DNA of 64,000 bases from Zoogloea sp. (GCA_016703645.1 JADJBR010000007.1:248001-312000), one strand, 5' to 3'; positions 53,406 through 62,661 are shown, counted from the stretch's first letter. Numbers and translations: made by a program. The notes: generated from the letters alone by a model not told the origin.

Positions 53406-54716
53406 TTACATCCCCAGGTACGCCGCCCGCACCTGTTCATCCTCGATCAGCTCGCGACCGCTTCCGGTCAAGGTGATGTTGCCGGTTTCCAGCACATAGC
53501 CCCGGTCGGCGATGGCCAGGGCCGAGAAGGCGTTCTGTTCGGCCAGCACGATGCTCATGCCCTGGGATTTGAGGGTCTTCACCACGTTGAAGACTTCCTC
53601 CACCAGCAGCGGAGCGAGGCCCATGGAGGGCTCGTCGAGCAGCAGCAGCTTGGGCCGGCCCATCAGGGCGCGGCCGATGGCCAGCATCTGCTGCTGACCG
53701 CCGGACAGGGTGCCGGCCGGCAGTTTCCGCTTCTCCTTGAGGATGGGGAACATGGCGTAGATCTTTTCGAGATCGCCCTCCACCTGGGCCTTGGGCTGGG
53801 TATAGGCGCCCAGGCGCAGGTTGTCCTCGATGGACAGGGGGCCGAATACCTGGCGCCCTTCCGGTGACTGGCAGATCCCCCGGCGCATGCGCATGTCGGC
53901 GCGCAGGGTCGAGATGTCCTCGCCGTCAAAGAAGACGTGCCCGGCGCTCATGGGTTGCACTCCCGACAGAGCACGCAGGAAGGTGGTCTTGCCGGCGCCG
54001 TTGGCTCCGACCAGGGCCACGGTCTCGCCGCGTCGCACTTCCAGGGAGATCCCCTTGAGGGCCTTGATGCGGCCGTAGCAGCTTTCCAGACCGTCCACCT
54101 TCAGCAGTACCTCGGCGGGTGCGGTGGACGACCGCAGCTCTCCGGCCGTGCTGCCGCCCAGGCCCACCGAGACAGGCGCCAGGCTGGCCACTTTGTGGAA
54201 CAGCTCGCGGAATTCGGCCCGCGCGGCGCTGCCAAAAACCGGGTCGTCGTTGTCGAGGAAGGCTGCGTCGATCTCGGCCCAGTCGGCGGGGGTGAGCACC
54301 TCCCGGGCGAGGGGGTAGATATCCTGCTCCTCGGTGCGGATGTGGGCCTTCTGGTCGTTGAGGTAGAGACGCAGGGCTTCGGTGAGGCCACCGACGGTGC
54401 TGCGCCCGGCCGCCGTGTCGGCCAGTTGCTGGCGCAGGGCGGCGAGGTTGTGGGGCGCGTTGCGGTGCTCGGCCTGCAGGCGGTCGAGGAGCGGAGCGGC
54501 CGAATCGCTGCGCAGGCGCAGCAGGCGGAACAGATGCTCGTCTTCCTTGCGGTGATGGCAACCGTCCATGAAGTGCTCGAAGTAGTCGAGCACCGAGCCG
54601 ATGAAGGCCGGGTCGGCCTTCTGGGTCTGCTCCATTTCCTCGATGACCTGGTCGAGGGTGATGGCCAGGCGCCACAGGTTGCGGTGCTCGTCCTTGATGA
54701 TGCGGAGTGCTTCCAT
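53406..54716 (-). CDS. hemerythrin domain fused to LivF-type ABC ATPase
   Basis: 436 residues, start ATG 54716. Residues 1-180 are a hemerythrin-like HHE domain with all expected ligands: H11, H48, H54-x3-E58, H84, H125-x3-E129. After a Gly/Ser/Pro linker (about 180-205), residues 206-436 are a complete LivF-type ATPase: Walker A GANGAGKT (237-244), LSGGQQQML, LLLLDEPSMGLAPLL, and the typical C-terminal LVEEVFNVVKTLKSQG region. No internal start with a ribosome site is seen, so this is a real fusion. LivF powers uptake of branched-chain or aromatic acids; the added domain could sense O2 or NO. It is the last gene of the livH-livM-livG-livF series. Confidence 0.9.
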   Translation of the reverse strand: MEALRIIKDEHRNLWRLAITLDQVIEEMEQTQKADPAFIGSVLDYFEHFMDGCHHRKEDEHLFRLLRLRSDSAAPLLDRLQAEHRNAPHNLAALRQQLADTAAGRSTVGGLTEALRLYLNDQKAHIRTEEQDIYPLAREVLTPADWAEIDAAFLDNDDPVFGSAARAEFRELFHKVASLAPVSVGLGGSTAGELRSSTAPAEVLLKVDGLESCYGRIKALKGISLEVRRGETVALVGANGAGKTTFLRALSGVQPMSAGHVFFDGEDISTLRADMRMRRGICQSPEGRQVFGPLSIEDNLRLGAYTQPKAQVEGDLEKIYAMFPILKEKRKLPAGTLSGGQQQMLAIGRALMGRPKLLLLDEPSMGLAPLLVEEVFNVVKTLKSQGMSIVLAEQNAFSALAIADRGYVLETGNITLTGSGRELIEDEQVRAAYLGM

Positions 54717-54734
54717 CTTCGTTCTTCCTCGGTC

Positions 54735-55496
54735 TCAGGCGTGGGCGCCCAGGTAGGCGGCGATCACGTCCGGGTTGCGGCGCACTTCCTCGCCGGTGCC
54801 TTCGGCCAGCTTCTTGCCGTAGTCGAGCACCAGGATGCGGTCGGACAGGTTCATGACCATCTTCATGTCGTGCTCGACGAGCACCACGGTGATCCCCGAG
54901 TCGGCGACCTTGCGGACGAGGGCGTCCACCTCGATGGTTTCCTTCGGATTGAGGCCGGCGGCCGGCTCGTCGAGGAAGATGACCCGTGGCTTCATGGCCA
55001 GGGCGCGGGCGATCTCCAGGCGCTTGAGGGCACCGTAGGGCATGGCGTCGGCGCGGGCTTCGGCGTACTTCTCCAGGCCGACGAAGCGCATCAGCTCCAG
55101 AGCCTCGCTGCGTAGCTCGGCATCGCGACGGGTGATGCTCGGGAAGCGCAGGGCGGCCTTGACCAGGTTGCGGTCGAGACGCAGGTGGGCACCCACCATC
55201 ACGTTCTCGATGGCGCTCATGTTCATGCAGATCTGCAGGTTCTGGAAGGTGCGCGCCACACCGCGACGGGCCAGCTCGTTCGGCGACTTGCCGCCGATGG
55301 ATTCGCCGTCCAGGCGGATCTCGCCGTGGGTGGGTTTGTAGACCCCGGTGATGAGGTTGAACAGGGTCGTCTTGCCGGCGCCATTGGGGCCGATCACGGC
55401 ATAGACGATGCCTGCGTCGATGCTGAAGCTCACATCCTGCACGGCCTTCACGCCGCCGAAGTGGATGGAGAGATTGGTGACGTCGAGGAGGGGCAT
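54735..55496 (-). CDS. livG: LivG-type ABC ATPase
   Basis: 253 residues: Walker A GPNGAGKTT, IRLDGESIGGKSPNELARRG, and a degenerate-looking signature region at ALKRLEIARALAM. Walker B is VIFLDEPAAGLNPKET, followed by a LivG C-terminal helix (GTGEEVRRNPDVIAAYLG). It is one of two ATPases of a branched-chain-type importer, here probably for an aromatic acid. It is 18 bp before the hemerythrin-LivF fusion and 82 bp after livM. A binding protein gene (livK) is not in the window. Confidence 0.93.
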   Translation of the reverse strand: MPLLDVTNLSIHFGGVKAVQDVSFSIDAGIVYAVIGPNGAGKTTLFNLITGVYKPTHGEIRLDGESIGGKSPNELARRGVARTFQNLQICMNMSAIENVMVGAHLRLDRNLVKAALRFPSITRRDAELRSEALELMRFVGLEKYAEARADAMPYGALKRLEIARALAMKPRVIFLDEPAAGLNPKETIEVDALVRKVADSGITVVLVEHDMKMVMNLSDRILVLDYGKKLAEGTGEEVRRNPDVIAAYLGAHA

Positions 55497-55578
55497 GTCA
55501 GGACTCCTGAAGGGCCGCCCCGAAGGAGGCCTGCGCCCCCTTGGGGGGGCCGCGAATAAAATGAGCGTGGGGGCACCC

Positions 55579-56511
55579 TTATTCCCCCTTGCCGAACTTC
55601 GCCGCCAGCGTGGGCACCAGGCCTTTGGGCAGGAAGATCATGCAGATCATCAGGATGGCGCCGAACACCACGGTCTCCCAGCCTTCGAATGTGGCCAGGG
55701 CCTGGGGCAGGGCGGTGAGCAGCACGGCGCCGACCAGGGAGCCATACACCGAGGCCATGCCGCCGATCACCACCATGGTCACCAGCTCGATGGAGTGGAA
55801 GAAGTCGGCCAGGTTGGGGGTGACAAAGCCCACGTAATGGGCGGTGATGCTGCCCATCAGGCTGGCGAACACCGCGGACAGCACGAAGATGGCGACCTTG
55901 TAGCGGACCACGTCCACACCCACCACGCGGGAGGCGACCTCCGAGCCGTGCAGCGCACGCAGGGCGCGGCCGAAGGGCGAGTCGATGAGGTTGAGGGACG
56001 CCCACACGCTTACCGACAGCAGGATCGCCACCACCCAGTACCAGTGCTTGTCACTGTTGAGTTCGAAGCCGAACAGGCCGAAGGCCGGCACCGGCATGCC
56101 ATCGGGGCCGCCGGTCCATTGGGCTTCGTTGCGCAGGGCGATGTTGAGGATGATGCCCAGGCCGAGGGTGGCCATGGCCAGGTAATTCCCCTTCAGCTTG
56201 AAGATCGGCCGGGCCACCAGCGCGGCCAGCAGGCCGGTGGCTGCAGCGCCGGCCCCCATGGCCAGCAGCGGATGCCAGCCGAAGTGGGTGGGCAGCACCG
56301 CCGAAGCGTAGGCTCCGATGCCCAGGAAACCGGCGTGGCCCAGGCTGATCTGACCGGCAAAGCCGATCAGCAGGTTGAGGCCAAGGACGATGACCGCGTT
56401 GATGGCCATGCGGATCGCCAGGTCCATGTAGAAGCTGTTGGGCAGCACCAGCGGCAGCAGCGCAAGAATCGCGATGACGATGTAGAGCCCGAAGTAGGCG
56501 CGTTTCTGCAT
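55579..56511 (-). CDS. livM: LivM-type ABC permease
   Basis: 310 residues from ATG 56511 (MQKRAYFGLYIVIAILALL). About ten hydrophobic segments are present, with the family patterns INAVIVLGLNLLIGFAGQIS, GHAGFLGIGAYASAVL and NYLAMATLGLGIILNIALRN, and the EAA-type loop in GRALRALHGSEVASRVVGVD. It starts 2 bp after the frame-corrected end of livH. The gene itself is intact and remains in the same frame as the 5' part of livH, which makes the two look like one long open frame. Confidence 0.93.
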   Translation of the reverse strand: MQKRAYFGLYIVIAILALLPLVLPNSFYMDLAIRMAINAVIVLGLNLLIGFAGQISLGHAGFLGIGAYASAVLPTHFGWHPLLAMGAGAAATGLLAALVARPIFKLKGNYLAMATLGLGIILNIALRNEAQWTGGPDGMPVPAFGLFGFELNSDKHWYWVVAILLSVSVWASLNLIDSPFGRALRALHGSEVASRVVGVDVVRYKVAIFVLSAVFASLMGSITAHYVGFVTPNLADFFHSIELVTMVVIGGMASVYGSLVGAVLLTALPQALATFEGWETVVFGAILMICMIFLPKGLVPTLAAKFGKGE

Positions 56512-56513
56512 GT

Positions 56514-57396
56514 TTACACCCGGTCGGTGACCCGGGCGCCAAACAGGCCGCGGGGCATGAAGAAGAGGATGAAAAGGATCAGCACGAAGGGGATCGCGTC
56601 CTTGTAGGCCGACGACAGGTAGCCGGCGCCCATGGATTCGAGGATGCCCACCAGCAGGCCGCCCACCACGGCGCCCAGACCGTTGCCCAGCCCGCCGAGC
56701 ACCGCGGCGACGAAGCCCTTGAGGCCCATCATGATCCCGGCGTCGTAGGAGGTGAGGGTGATCGGCGTGACCAGAATGCCGCCGAGGGCCCCCAGGGCCG
56801 CCGACATGGCAAAGCTCATGAACAGCACGCCAGTTGGTGTTGATGCCCACCAGCTCGGCCGCCACCCGGTTGTACGAGGTGGCCAGCATGGCCTTGCCGG
56901 ACAGGGTGCGGTTGAAGAAGTACCACAGCACCACCACCACCATGGCGGTGACGCCCAGCACCCACAGGCTCTGGGGCATCAGGGTGGCACCGAGGATCTG
57001 GATCGGCTCGTCGCCGGAGAAGGCCGGCAGGCTGTGGGTGCCCTTGCCGAAGATCACCGCGGTGAGGCCGCGGATCACCAGGGAGGCGCCGATGGTGATG
57101 ATGATCAGGGTGACGGTTTCGGCGCCCTTCACCGGCTCGATGGCCAGCTTTTCGATCAGTACGCCGACCACGGCTGGCACCAGGATGGCCAGCACCAGGG
57201 CCGCTGGCAGGGGCAGGCCCGACTGCACGAAGAACACCGCCAGCATGCCGCCGAGCATGATGAACTCGCCCTGGGCGAAGTTGATGACGTTGCTGGCGTT
57301 GTAGATCAGCGTGAAACCCAGCGCGGCCAGCGCATAGGTGGCGCCCACCGTGACCCCGGAGAAGAGGAATTGCAGGAACTGGGCAAGCATGTTCAT
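56514..57396 (-). pseudogene. livH: livH permease with one frameshift
   Basis: The 5' part (from ATG 57396, good GGAGG upstream) reads LFSGVTVGATYALAALGFTL, NFAQGEFIMLGGMLAVF and AAELVGINTNW. After the Trp codon at 56830-56832 homology jumps to another frame (VLFMSFAMSAALGALGGILV ... FVLILFILFFMPRGLFGARV) that ends properly at 56514. A 2-bp deletion or 1-bp insertion at 56829-56832 would explain it. Corrected length would be about 294 residues, normal for LivH. The rest of the operon looks intact, so either a sequencing error or a recent mutation is possible. Confidence 0.8.
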
Positions 57397-57523
57397 TGCC
57401 CTCCTGCCCGGTCGGTCTCGCATCGGTGGTTCATGATGTCTCCTGTCGTGATTGTTGTAGGACGGATGACCCGCGCCTCGGAGGCGGGTTCTGTATTTTG
57501 TAATCGATTCTGCAGATTAGAAA

Positions 57524-57561
57524 TGATACAAAAACACTAGTCAAGACAAAAATATGTATCA
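57524..57561. promoter_or_regulatory. GATACA...TGTATC motif in the liv promoter region
   Basis: TGATACAAAAA, 14 bp, then CAAAAATATGTATCA. The outer hexamers GATACA and TGTATC are inverted repeats with starts 30 bp apart. The same layout is found at 62731-62768. The 361-bp gap 57397-57757 holds no gene; besides this motif it has the inverted repeat TGGCCTG-ag-CAGGCCA at 57665-57680. Confidence 0.6.
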
Positions 57562-57757
57562 AATTGGCCGTGGGCGCAGAAACGCGCATCGGCAGGCCGC
57601 GACAAGACCTCGCCACGGGGCGTGGCCTGATCCGGATGAATGGAAAAACAGGAGAGGGATGCGGTGGCCTGAGCAGGCCAGGGCGGACTGAAGACGGGCC
57701 GAGAACAGCGCAGCCCCGGGAGGCGGCCTCACGCCCCGGGGCAGTATCGGGGCAGGG

Positions 57758-58567
57758 TCAGTCGGTGGCGGAGGGCTGTTCGTTGTCCCGGGTGGAGCCC
57801 AGGCGCAGGGAGAGGGAACGGGAGGCGCGCTTCAGTTCGGCGATCACCGGGCTGTCCGCGCCCATGTCGATGGAGCCTTCGACGCCGACGATGATCAGGG
57901 CCATGGTGAGTTCGTTCTTGAAGTTGAACACCGGGGCCGACACGGCCTCGACGCCTTTCACCGCATAGTTGCCCGAGATGGCCGAGACACCTCGTTGCTC
58001 CACCTCGGCGAGCAGGCCCAGGGCGTCGTCCAGGCTGTGCACACCGGGGGGCAGGTTGTTGCCGGAGAGTTCCTTCAGGATCAGGGGTTCCACCTGGCTG
58101 CGCGGAAGCCAGGTGGCAAACACGCGGCCGGCTGCAGAGTTGAGCAGGCTGAGACGGGTGCCGGTGACCACGTTGACGGTGATCGCCCGGCGCGGCCGCT
58201 CCCAGCGCACCACCACCGGGCCGCTGTCACCCCACACCGCCAGCGCGGTGGTTTCGTTGATCTGGTCGCGCAGCTCGGCAATGGCGGCCATGCCCACCCG
58301 CACCCGATCCAGGCGGTCGATGGCCACCAGCCCGATGTTGAGCGCGAAGGGGCCCAGGTTGTAGCGGGAGGTGAGGGGGTCCTGCTCCACGAGGCCGGCG
58401 CGGATCAGGCTGACCAGATAGCGGTGTGCCTTGGACGGCGGCATCTCGGCGGCGGCGGCGATGTCCTTGAGCATCATCGAGCGCTTGCCACCGACCATCG
58501 CCTTGAGAATGCCCATGCCCACTTCCAGGGACTGGACTCCGTGTTTGCCTTCCAGCTCTTCGCTCAT
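57758..58567 (-). CDS. IclR-family regulator
   Basis: 269 residues. The N-terminal winged helix (VQSLEVGMGILKAMVGGKRS, MMLKDIAAAAEMPPSKAHRYLVSLIRAGL) is followed by an IclR effector domain (NETTALAVWGDSGPVVVRWE, LSLLNSAAGRVFATWL, VSAISGNYAVKGVEAVSAPVF). Such proteins usually control aromatic-acid catabolic genes. It is upstream of the liv genes on the same strand and divergent from the PaaY-like gene. A likely operator, TATTG-CA-CAATA, lies at 58603-58614 in the shared 94-bp region. The effector is unknown. Confidence 0.92.
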   Translation of the reverse strand: MSEELEGKHGVQSLEVGMGILKAMVGGKRSMMLKDIAAAAEMPPSKAHRYLVSLIRAGLVEQDPLTSRYNLGPFALNIGLVAIDRLDRVRVGMAAIAELRDQINETTALAVWGDSGPVVVRWERPRRAITVNVVTGTRLSLLNSAAGRVFATWLPRSQVEPLILKELSGNNLPPGVHSLDDALGLLAEVEQRGVSAISGNYAVKGVEAVSAPVFNFKNELTMALIIVGVEGSIDMGADSPVIAELKRASRSLSLRLGSTRDNEQPSATD

Positions 58568-58602
58568 GATGGTGATTCTCGGGTAAGGTTGCGTCTGTTA
58601 CG

Positions 58603-58614
58603 TATTGCACAATA
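58603..58614. promoter_or_regulatory. palindrome in the iclR/paaY intergenic region
   Basis: TATTG-CA-CAATA, 36 bp before the IclR-type gene start and 48 bp before the paaY start. It is a candidate IclR-family operator controlling both genes. Inference only. Confidence 0.4.
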
Positions 58615-58661
58615 GATTTCATTATAAGAAACCCAGTGTCAAGCCAAGGAGACAGGAAACC

Positions 58662-59282
58662 ATGACAACACGCCTGCGCGTCTATGCCATCGACGGTATC
58701 GTTCCGGTGGTCCACCCCAGCGCCCACGTTCATCCGTCCGCCGTGCTCATCGGCGACGTGATCGTCGGCCCCGATTGCTACGTGGGGCCCTGCGCCAGCC
58801 TGCGTGGTGACTTTGGCCGCCTGATCCTCGAGCGCGGTGCCAACCTTCAGGATACCTGCGTCATGCACGGTTTTCCCGGCACCGACACGGTGGTGGAGGA
58901 AGACGGCCACATCGGCCATGGTGCGGTGCTGCACGGCTGCCGCATCCGGCGCAATGCCCTGGTGGGGATGAACGCGGTGATCATGGACAACGCCATCGTC
59001 GGCGAATCGTCCATCGTTGCCGCTTCAGCCTTCGTCAAGGCCGGGATGGAGATCCCGCCCCGTGTGCTGGTCGCCGGTATGCCGGCCAAGGTGATCCGCG
59101 AACTCAGTGACGAGGAGATCCGCTGGAAAGGGGAGGGGACAGCGACCTACCAGGATCTGACCCGCCGCTGCCTCGCCACCCTGGTGGAGACCGATCCGCT
59201 GGTTGAAGTCGAGCCTGATCGCAAGCGCATCCACATGCCTGACGTGGTGCCGCTGGTGGCGCTGCGCAAGAAGGAGGAATGA
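58662..59282 (+). CDS. paaY: PaaY-like gamma-carbonic anhydrase-fold protein
   Basis: 206 residues from ATG 58662 (GGAG ten bases upstream). It is a left-handed beta-helix of hexapeptide repeats ([39 protein letters not shown]). The metal-binding His residues of gamma-class carbonic anhydrases are in [10 protein letters not shown] and [11 protein letters not shown]. PaaY proteins occur in phenylacetate clusters and have thioesterase activity toward CoA intermediates, including dead-end products. Its location next to PaaX- and PaaN-like genes supports this assignment. The C-terminal 30 residues are basic. Confidence 0.88.
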   Translation: MTTRLRVYAIDGIVPVVHPSAHVHPSAVLIGDVIVGPDCYVGPCASLRGDFGRLILERGANLQDTCVMHGFPGTDTVVEEDGHIGHGAVLHGCRIRRNALVGMNAVIMDNAIVGESSIVAASAFVKAGMEIPPRVLVAGMPAKVIRELSDEEIRWKGEGTATYQDLTRRCLATLVETDPLVEVEPDRKRIHMPDVVPLVALRKKEE

Positions 59283-59487
59283 CACCCCCTGAGCTGCCGT
59301 GGGGTCAAATTGATTGGCTTGTGTTGGCGTCAAGCGTGGAAAGCGTTTTCACCCCGACAGGTAAGGCTCTCCACGCCCGACGGGCCTGCCAGGGATAGGG
59401 ATTACTGGTGAGGATGTCGCCCCGGCGGCCGGCGAAGAACTCGACCTCACGGGCCAGGGCCGTCTGGCACTGCACTGGGTCAGCGCG

Positions 59488-60432
59488 TCAGGCCAACGGG
59501 TCGGCTTCGCGGAAGCGTTCGAGCAGCAGGGGAGAGGCTTCCGGCGTCTGGCCGTTTGCCAGTTGGAGGAGGGTGTCCAGATGGCTCTCGGAGGCAGGCA
59601 GCAGGCGTCGGTAGACTTCCTTGCACAGCAGGCGGGCCTTCTGGCCCGGCCACTCGGCGGGGAGGAGCACGTCGGGCAGCTCCGGATCGCGCAGGAGCAG
59701 GCGGCGGTAATCGTGGATCAGCAGGGTGCGCAGCAGGAAGGCGCTCTCACCGTCGATGTCCACTTGCACGTCGGCGCGCAGTTGCGCCAGCACCGGCTGG
59801 TAGCGCTCGACGAATTCGGCGTACATGCCGGCGAGGCGCTCCAGGTTCCAGGCGCCGTGCACCATGTCCACATCGTTGGCGGCGTTGCCAAACTGGGCGT
59901 CGGCGGCCAGCAGGGGCTTGAGCTTGCCCAGCAGGTCGGCCAGGCCCTCGGCGATCAGGGCATCGAAGGCCGCCGAGAGATCGGCGCTGGGATGCACGAA
60001 GAAGTTTCCGCCAATGACCCCGAAGCCCTGCCAGAACAAGGCCCGGCGCAGGGCTTCGCGCTCCTTGGGGGCGAGTTCGCCGACCGTCACGATGAGGCGC
60101 CAGCGGCGGTCCCACTGGGGGGCGCTGGAGGCGTAGATGTGGCGGGAGGCTTCCTCGAAGCGGCGCTGGCCGGAGGGCGTCAGCAGGTAATCGGTGCGCC
60201 GGCCCGAAGGCTCGGTGCGCAGCCATTCTTCCTTGGCGAGGCGGAACACCGAGGTGCGTATCAGGCGTTCATTGAGCTCCAGGGGCTCGAGGAGGCGGAT
60301 CAGGCTGCCCAGCCAGATCCGGCCGCCGCGGGGCAGCACGGCGTCACCGAAAACCGAGATGATGAGGGAGCCGGCCTGCACGCGGCCCTGCTGGCGGAAG
60401 TCGTCGAGACGTTTCTGGATCGGGGGAAGCAC
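59488..60432 (-). CDS. paaX: PaaX-family transcriptional repressor
   Basis: About 314 residues from GTG 60432 (VLPPIQKRLDDFRQQG). The frame is open to 60603, but the extra part overlaps the reductase gene; the start is uncertain. The N-terminal winged helix is GSLIISVFGDAVLPRGGRIWL with FRLAKEEWLRTEPSGRRTDYLL. The central domain (RRWRLIVTVGELAPKEREALRRAL) and the C-terminal PaaX domain (LRTLLIHDYRRLLLRDPELP) follow. PaaX represses phenylacetate genes and is released by phenylacetyl-CoA. It follows the reductase gene on the same strand by about 80 bp. Confidence 0.88.
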   Translation of the reverse strand: MLPPIQKRLDDFRQQGRVQAGSLIISVFGDAVLPRGGRIWLGSLIRLLEPLELNERLIRTSVFRLAKEEWLRTEPSGRRTDYLLTPSGQRRFEEASRHIYASSAPQWDRRWRLIVTVGELAPKEREALRRALFWQGFGVIGGNFFVHPSADLSAAFDALIAEGLADLLGKLKPLLAADAQFGNAANDVDMVHGAWNLERLAGMYAEFVERYQPVLAQLRADVQVDIDGESAFLLRTLLIHDYRRLLLRDPELPDVLLPAEWPGQKARLLCKEVYRRLLPASESHLDTLLQLANGQTPEASPLLLERFREADPLA

Positions 60433-60514
60433 TTGATCTGCCGCGTGAATCAGGCGTGAAACGCGGCAGTGTAGCGACTCGCCGGCGTTCTGGGTAGCGT
60501 GCCTCCGGCGCCGT

Positions 60515-61564
60515 TCAGAAGGTGAGAAGGTGATCTGCATCGGCCACCACGGGTTGCTGATGGGCAAAGAAACCTTCGGTATGAATGCGTTCCCGGACGG
60601 CACCGAGGGCCGTTACGGTGGCCACGCAACTGTCGACAAAAGCCGGGCTGCCCGCCGCAAAGACCGTGTGTTTCGACAGGTCGGGGAAGAGCCCGGGCAA
60701 CACCGCATCGATGCGTCCAGCCAGGCAGCCGTCTCGATTTTCGCGGGTCAGGGTGATCTTGTAGTCGAAGCTGCGGTGCTTGGTACGCCACCAGGCCAGC
60801 ATGCCCCGGCCATATACGTCGGCATCGCCGCGGGCCGAGAAGAGCAGGGTCACCGGCTTGCGGAAGCCCCGCCGCAGGGCGGCTTCGGTGAGGGCCAGGA
60901 TGGGGGCCAGACCCGTGCCGGCGGCCAGGCATAGCACGGGGGTGTCCACGCCGGGGTCGCCGATGAAGGTGCCGTAGGCGCCCGACACCTTGACGCTCTC
61001 GCCCACGCCCAGGCTGTCGTGAATCCAGTTGCTGGTCACGCCGCCATCTGCGCGGGCCACCTGCAGTACCAGCTCGCCGTCGGGGCGCGGCGCGTTGGAG
61101 ATGGAGTAGGCGCGGGCCGGAATGTCGGCGCGCGGGTTGCCGAGGGTCACGTACTGGCCGGGCCAGTAGCGGATGGGCTGGCCCACCGGGCGCAGGCGCA
61201 GCTCCACCACCCGCTCGGCGACGCCGCGCTTGTCGGTGATGACGAAAAGGGCGTCCTCCCGGGGCGGAAAGAGCTTGGGTCGGGCGTCCTCGGTGCCCCA
61301 TTCGATGCTCAGTTCATCGGAGATCGGTTTGGCCATGCACATCAGGCCATAGCCCTGGCGCCGCTCTTCCTGGGACAAGGCCATGTCGAGCACCATGCCC
61401 TGGTCGAACTGACCGGAGGTGACCTTGACCTTGCATTCGCCGCAGGCGCCGGCACGGCAGTTGTTGGGCAGGGCATAACCGGCCTTCTCGAGGGCCATCA
61501 GTACGGTGTCGCCATAGGCGCAGTCCACCGACTTGCCCGAGGGTTGCATGATGATGCGGGACAT
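60515..61564 (-). CDS. NAD(P)H:oxygenase reductase with [2Fe-2S] and FAD domains
   Basis: 349 residues from ATG 61564 (AGGAAG upstream). The N-terminal plant-type ferredoxin domain has C36, C41, C44 and C76 (NNCRAGACGECKV ... MCMA). The FAD domain has RAYSISNAPR, and the NAD(P) domain has LAAGTGLAPILALTE and TVFAAGSPAFV. This is the class of reductase that feeds electrons to diiron or Rieske oxygenases. It lies directly after the diiron subunit gene (67 bp) and before paaX. It is therefore assigned as the electron-transfer component of the same oxygenase. Confidence 0.92.
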   Translation of the reverse strand: MSRIIMQPSGKSVDCAYGDTVLMALEKAGYALPNNCRAGACGECKVKVTSGQFDQGMVLDMALSQEERRQGYGLMCMAKPISDELSIEWGTEDARPKLFPPREDALFVITDKRGVAERVVELRLRPVGQPIRYWPGQYVTLGNPRADIPARAYSISNAPRPDGELVLQVARADGGVTSNWIHDSLGVGESVKVSGAYGTFIGDPGVDTPVLCLAAGTGLAPILALTEAALRRGFRKPVTLLFSARGDADVYGRGMLAWWRTKHRSFDYKITLTRENRDGCLAGRIDAVLPGLFPDLSKHTVFAAGSPAFVDSCVATVTALGAVRERIHTEGFFAHQQPVVADADHLLTF

Positions 61565-61631
61565 TGGGGCTTCCTGTTATTTATGTGGGATCGAATGAAT
61601 TCGACCCCACAGTCTGGTTTTATCGGGCTGC

Positions 61632-62661
61632 TCAGAACACCGGGATGATGTCTTCCATGTCCAGGTCGCTGACCTCCTGGCCGGTGATGCCCACCTCGGG
61701 GATAGCCGGGAAGGGGATGTTGTAGCGGTCAAGGACGCCCTTCAGGTTGATCATGGCGTTCTTCCAGTTCTGCAGCTTGGCCTCGTAGGTGGGGATGCCG
61801 AAACCGGCGCCGCGGGCCACTTCCTCGGCTTCGCGCTGGTTGTCGATGAAGTCGGCGGGCAGGTCCCAGAACTCCATCGGCGGTTCGAACAGCACGGCCG
61901 ACAGGAACAGGTAGCCGGCGCGGATCTGCTTGGTGACGATGGCCTTGGTCTCGTCCTTGAGGCCCGGGTAGTCGCGCTCCATCACGGCCATGCAGATGGC
62001 CATGTGGCGGCCCTCGTCACGGCCGATGTTCTTGAAGCCTTCCTTGAAGACCGCTTCGCGGGAGTTGTCGAACATCTGCTTGAAGATGGTAGCGGCGGCG
62101 ATCTCGCCCATCAGGAAGGAACTGAACAGCACGGCCAGGTCGTACTTGGGCACGGCCTGCTTGTAGCCGGTCCAGTAGCGGCCGCCGTTGAAATACAGCC
62201 ACTGCACGTTCTTCTGCAGGCGCTTGCCGAGCTCGGTCTTCGGCGTCGTAGGTCAGCGGGTCCGGGTGGCCGAGCATCCTGGTGATGGCCAGGCCGCACA
62301 TGATTTCGTGGTTCTGCTCGTCCCGGGTCACCGAGAAGAAGCACTTGCGCACCGGGTCTTCCTCATGGACCTCGTAGGTCTTGATCAGCGCCTCGGCAAA
62401 AACCGGGGGCGCGGACGCGTCGAACACCGACAGGAGGCTCCACCAGTAGGCAATGGATTCACGCTCTTCCCAGCTATAGCTGTCCACGTCCAGGGTGTCC
62501 CAGGGGAGCTTCTCCGGGTCCCAGTTCTCACGCAGGGCGGCTTCCCAGACTTCCTGCAGCTTCCTGGTCTTGCTGTTCCAGGACAGGGGATAGATGTTGG
62601 GCTGCGGCGTTTCCGGCGGGAACTCCATCTTGTCGGCAAAACGTTCCTTGTGACTGGCCAT
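61632..62661 (-). pseudogene. ferritin-like diiron oxygenase subunit with one frameshift
   Basis: ATG 62661 has GGAGGAG upstream. The first frame covers about 142 residues (WEERESIAYWWSLLSVFD, RDEQNHEIMCGLAITRMLG) up to LTYDAED. The homologous frame then continues as ELGKRLQKNVQWLYFNGGRY, FSSFLMGEIAAATIFKQM, GRDEGRHMAICMAVMERD and ends at 61632. One extra base (or two missing) near 62235 explains it. Corrected length is about 343 residues. Two ExxH pairs (E115-x2-H118, and EGRH) plus helical Glu residues indicate a carboxylate-bridged diiron site as in R2-like oxygenases. It is not BoxB-sized. Substrate unknown, presumably an aromatic acid or its CoA ester. Confidence 0.8.

Noticed and set aside
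55579-57423. 614-codon frame read as a natural LivH-LivM fusion
   Set aside because: The middle third is low-complexity Arg/Gly/Pro sequence while the real LivH C-terminus is present in another frame, so a frameshift explains it better than a fusion.
62232-62238. Programmed ribosomal frameshift in the diiron gene
   Set aside because: No slippery heptamer, no stimulatory structure obvious, and such enzymes are not known to use it.
61632-62661. boxB or paaA
   Set aside because: Corrected length and N-terminal sequence do not fit the 470-residue BoxB; the other PaaABCDE subunits are missing.
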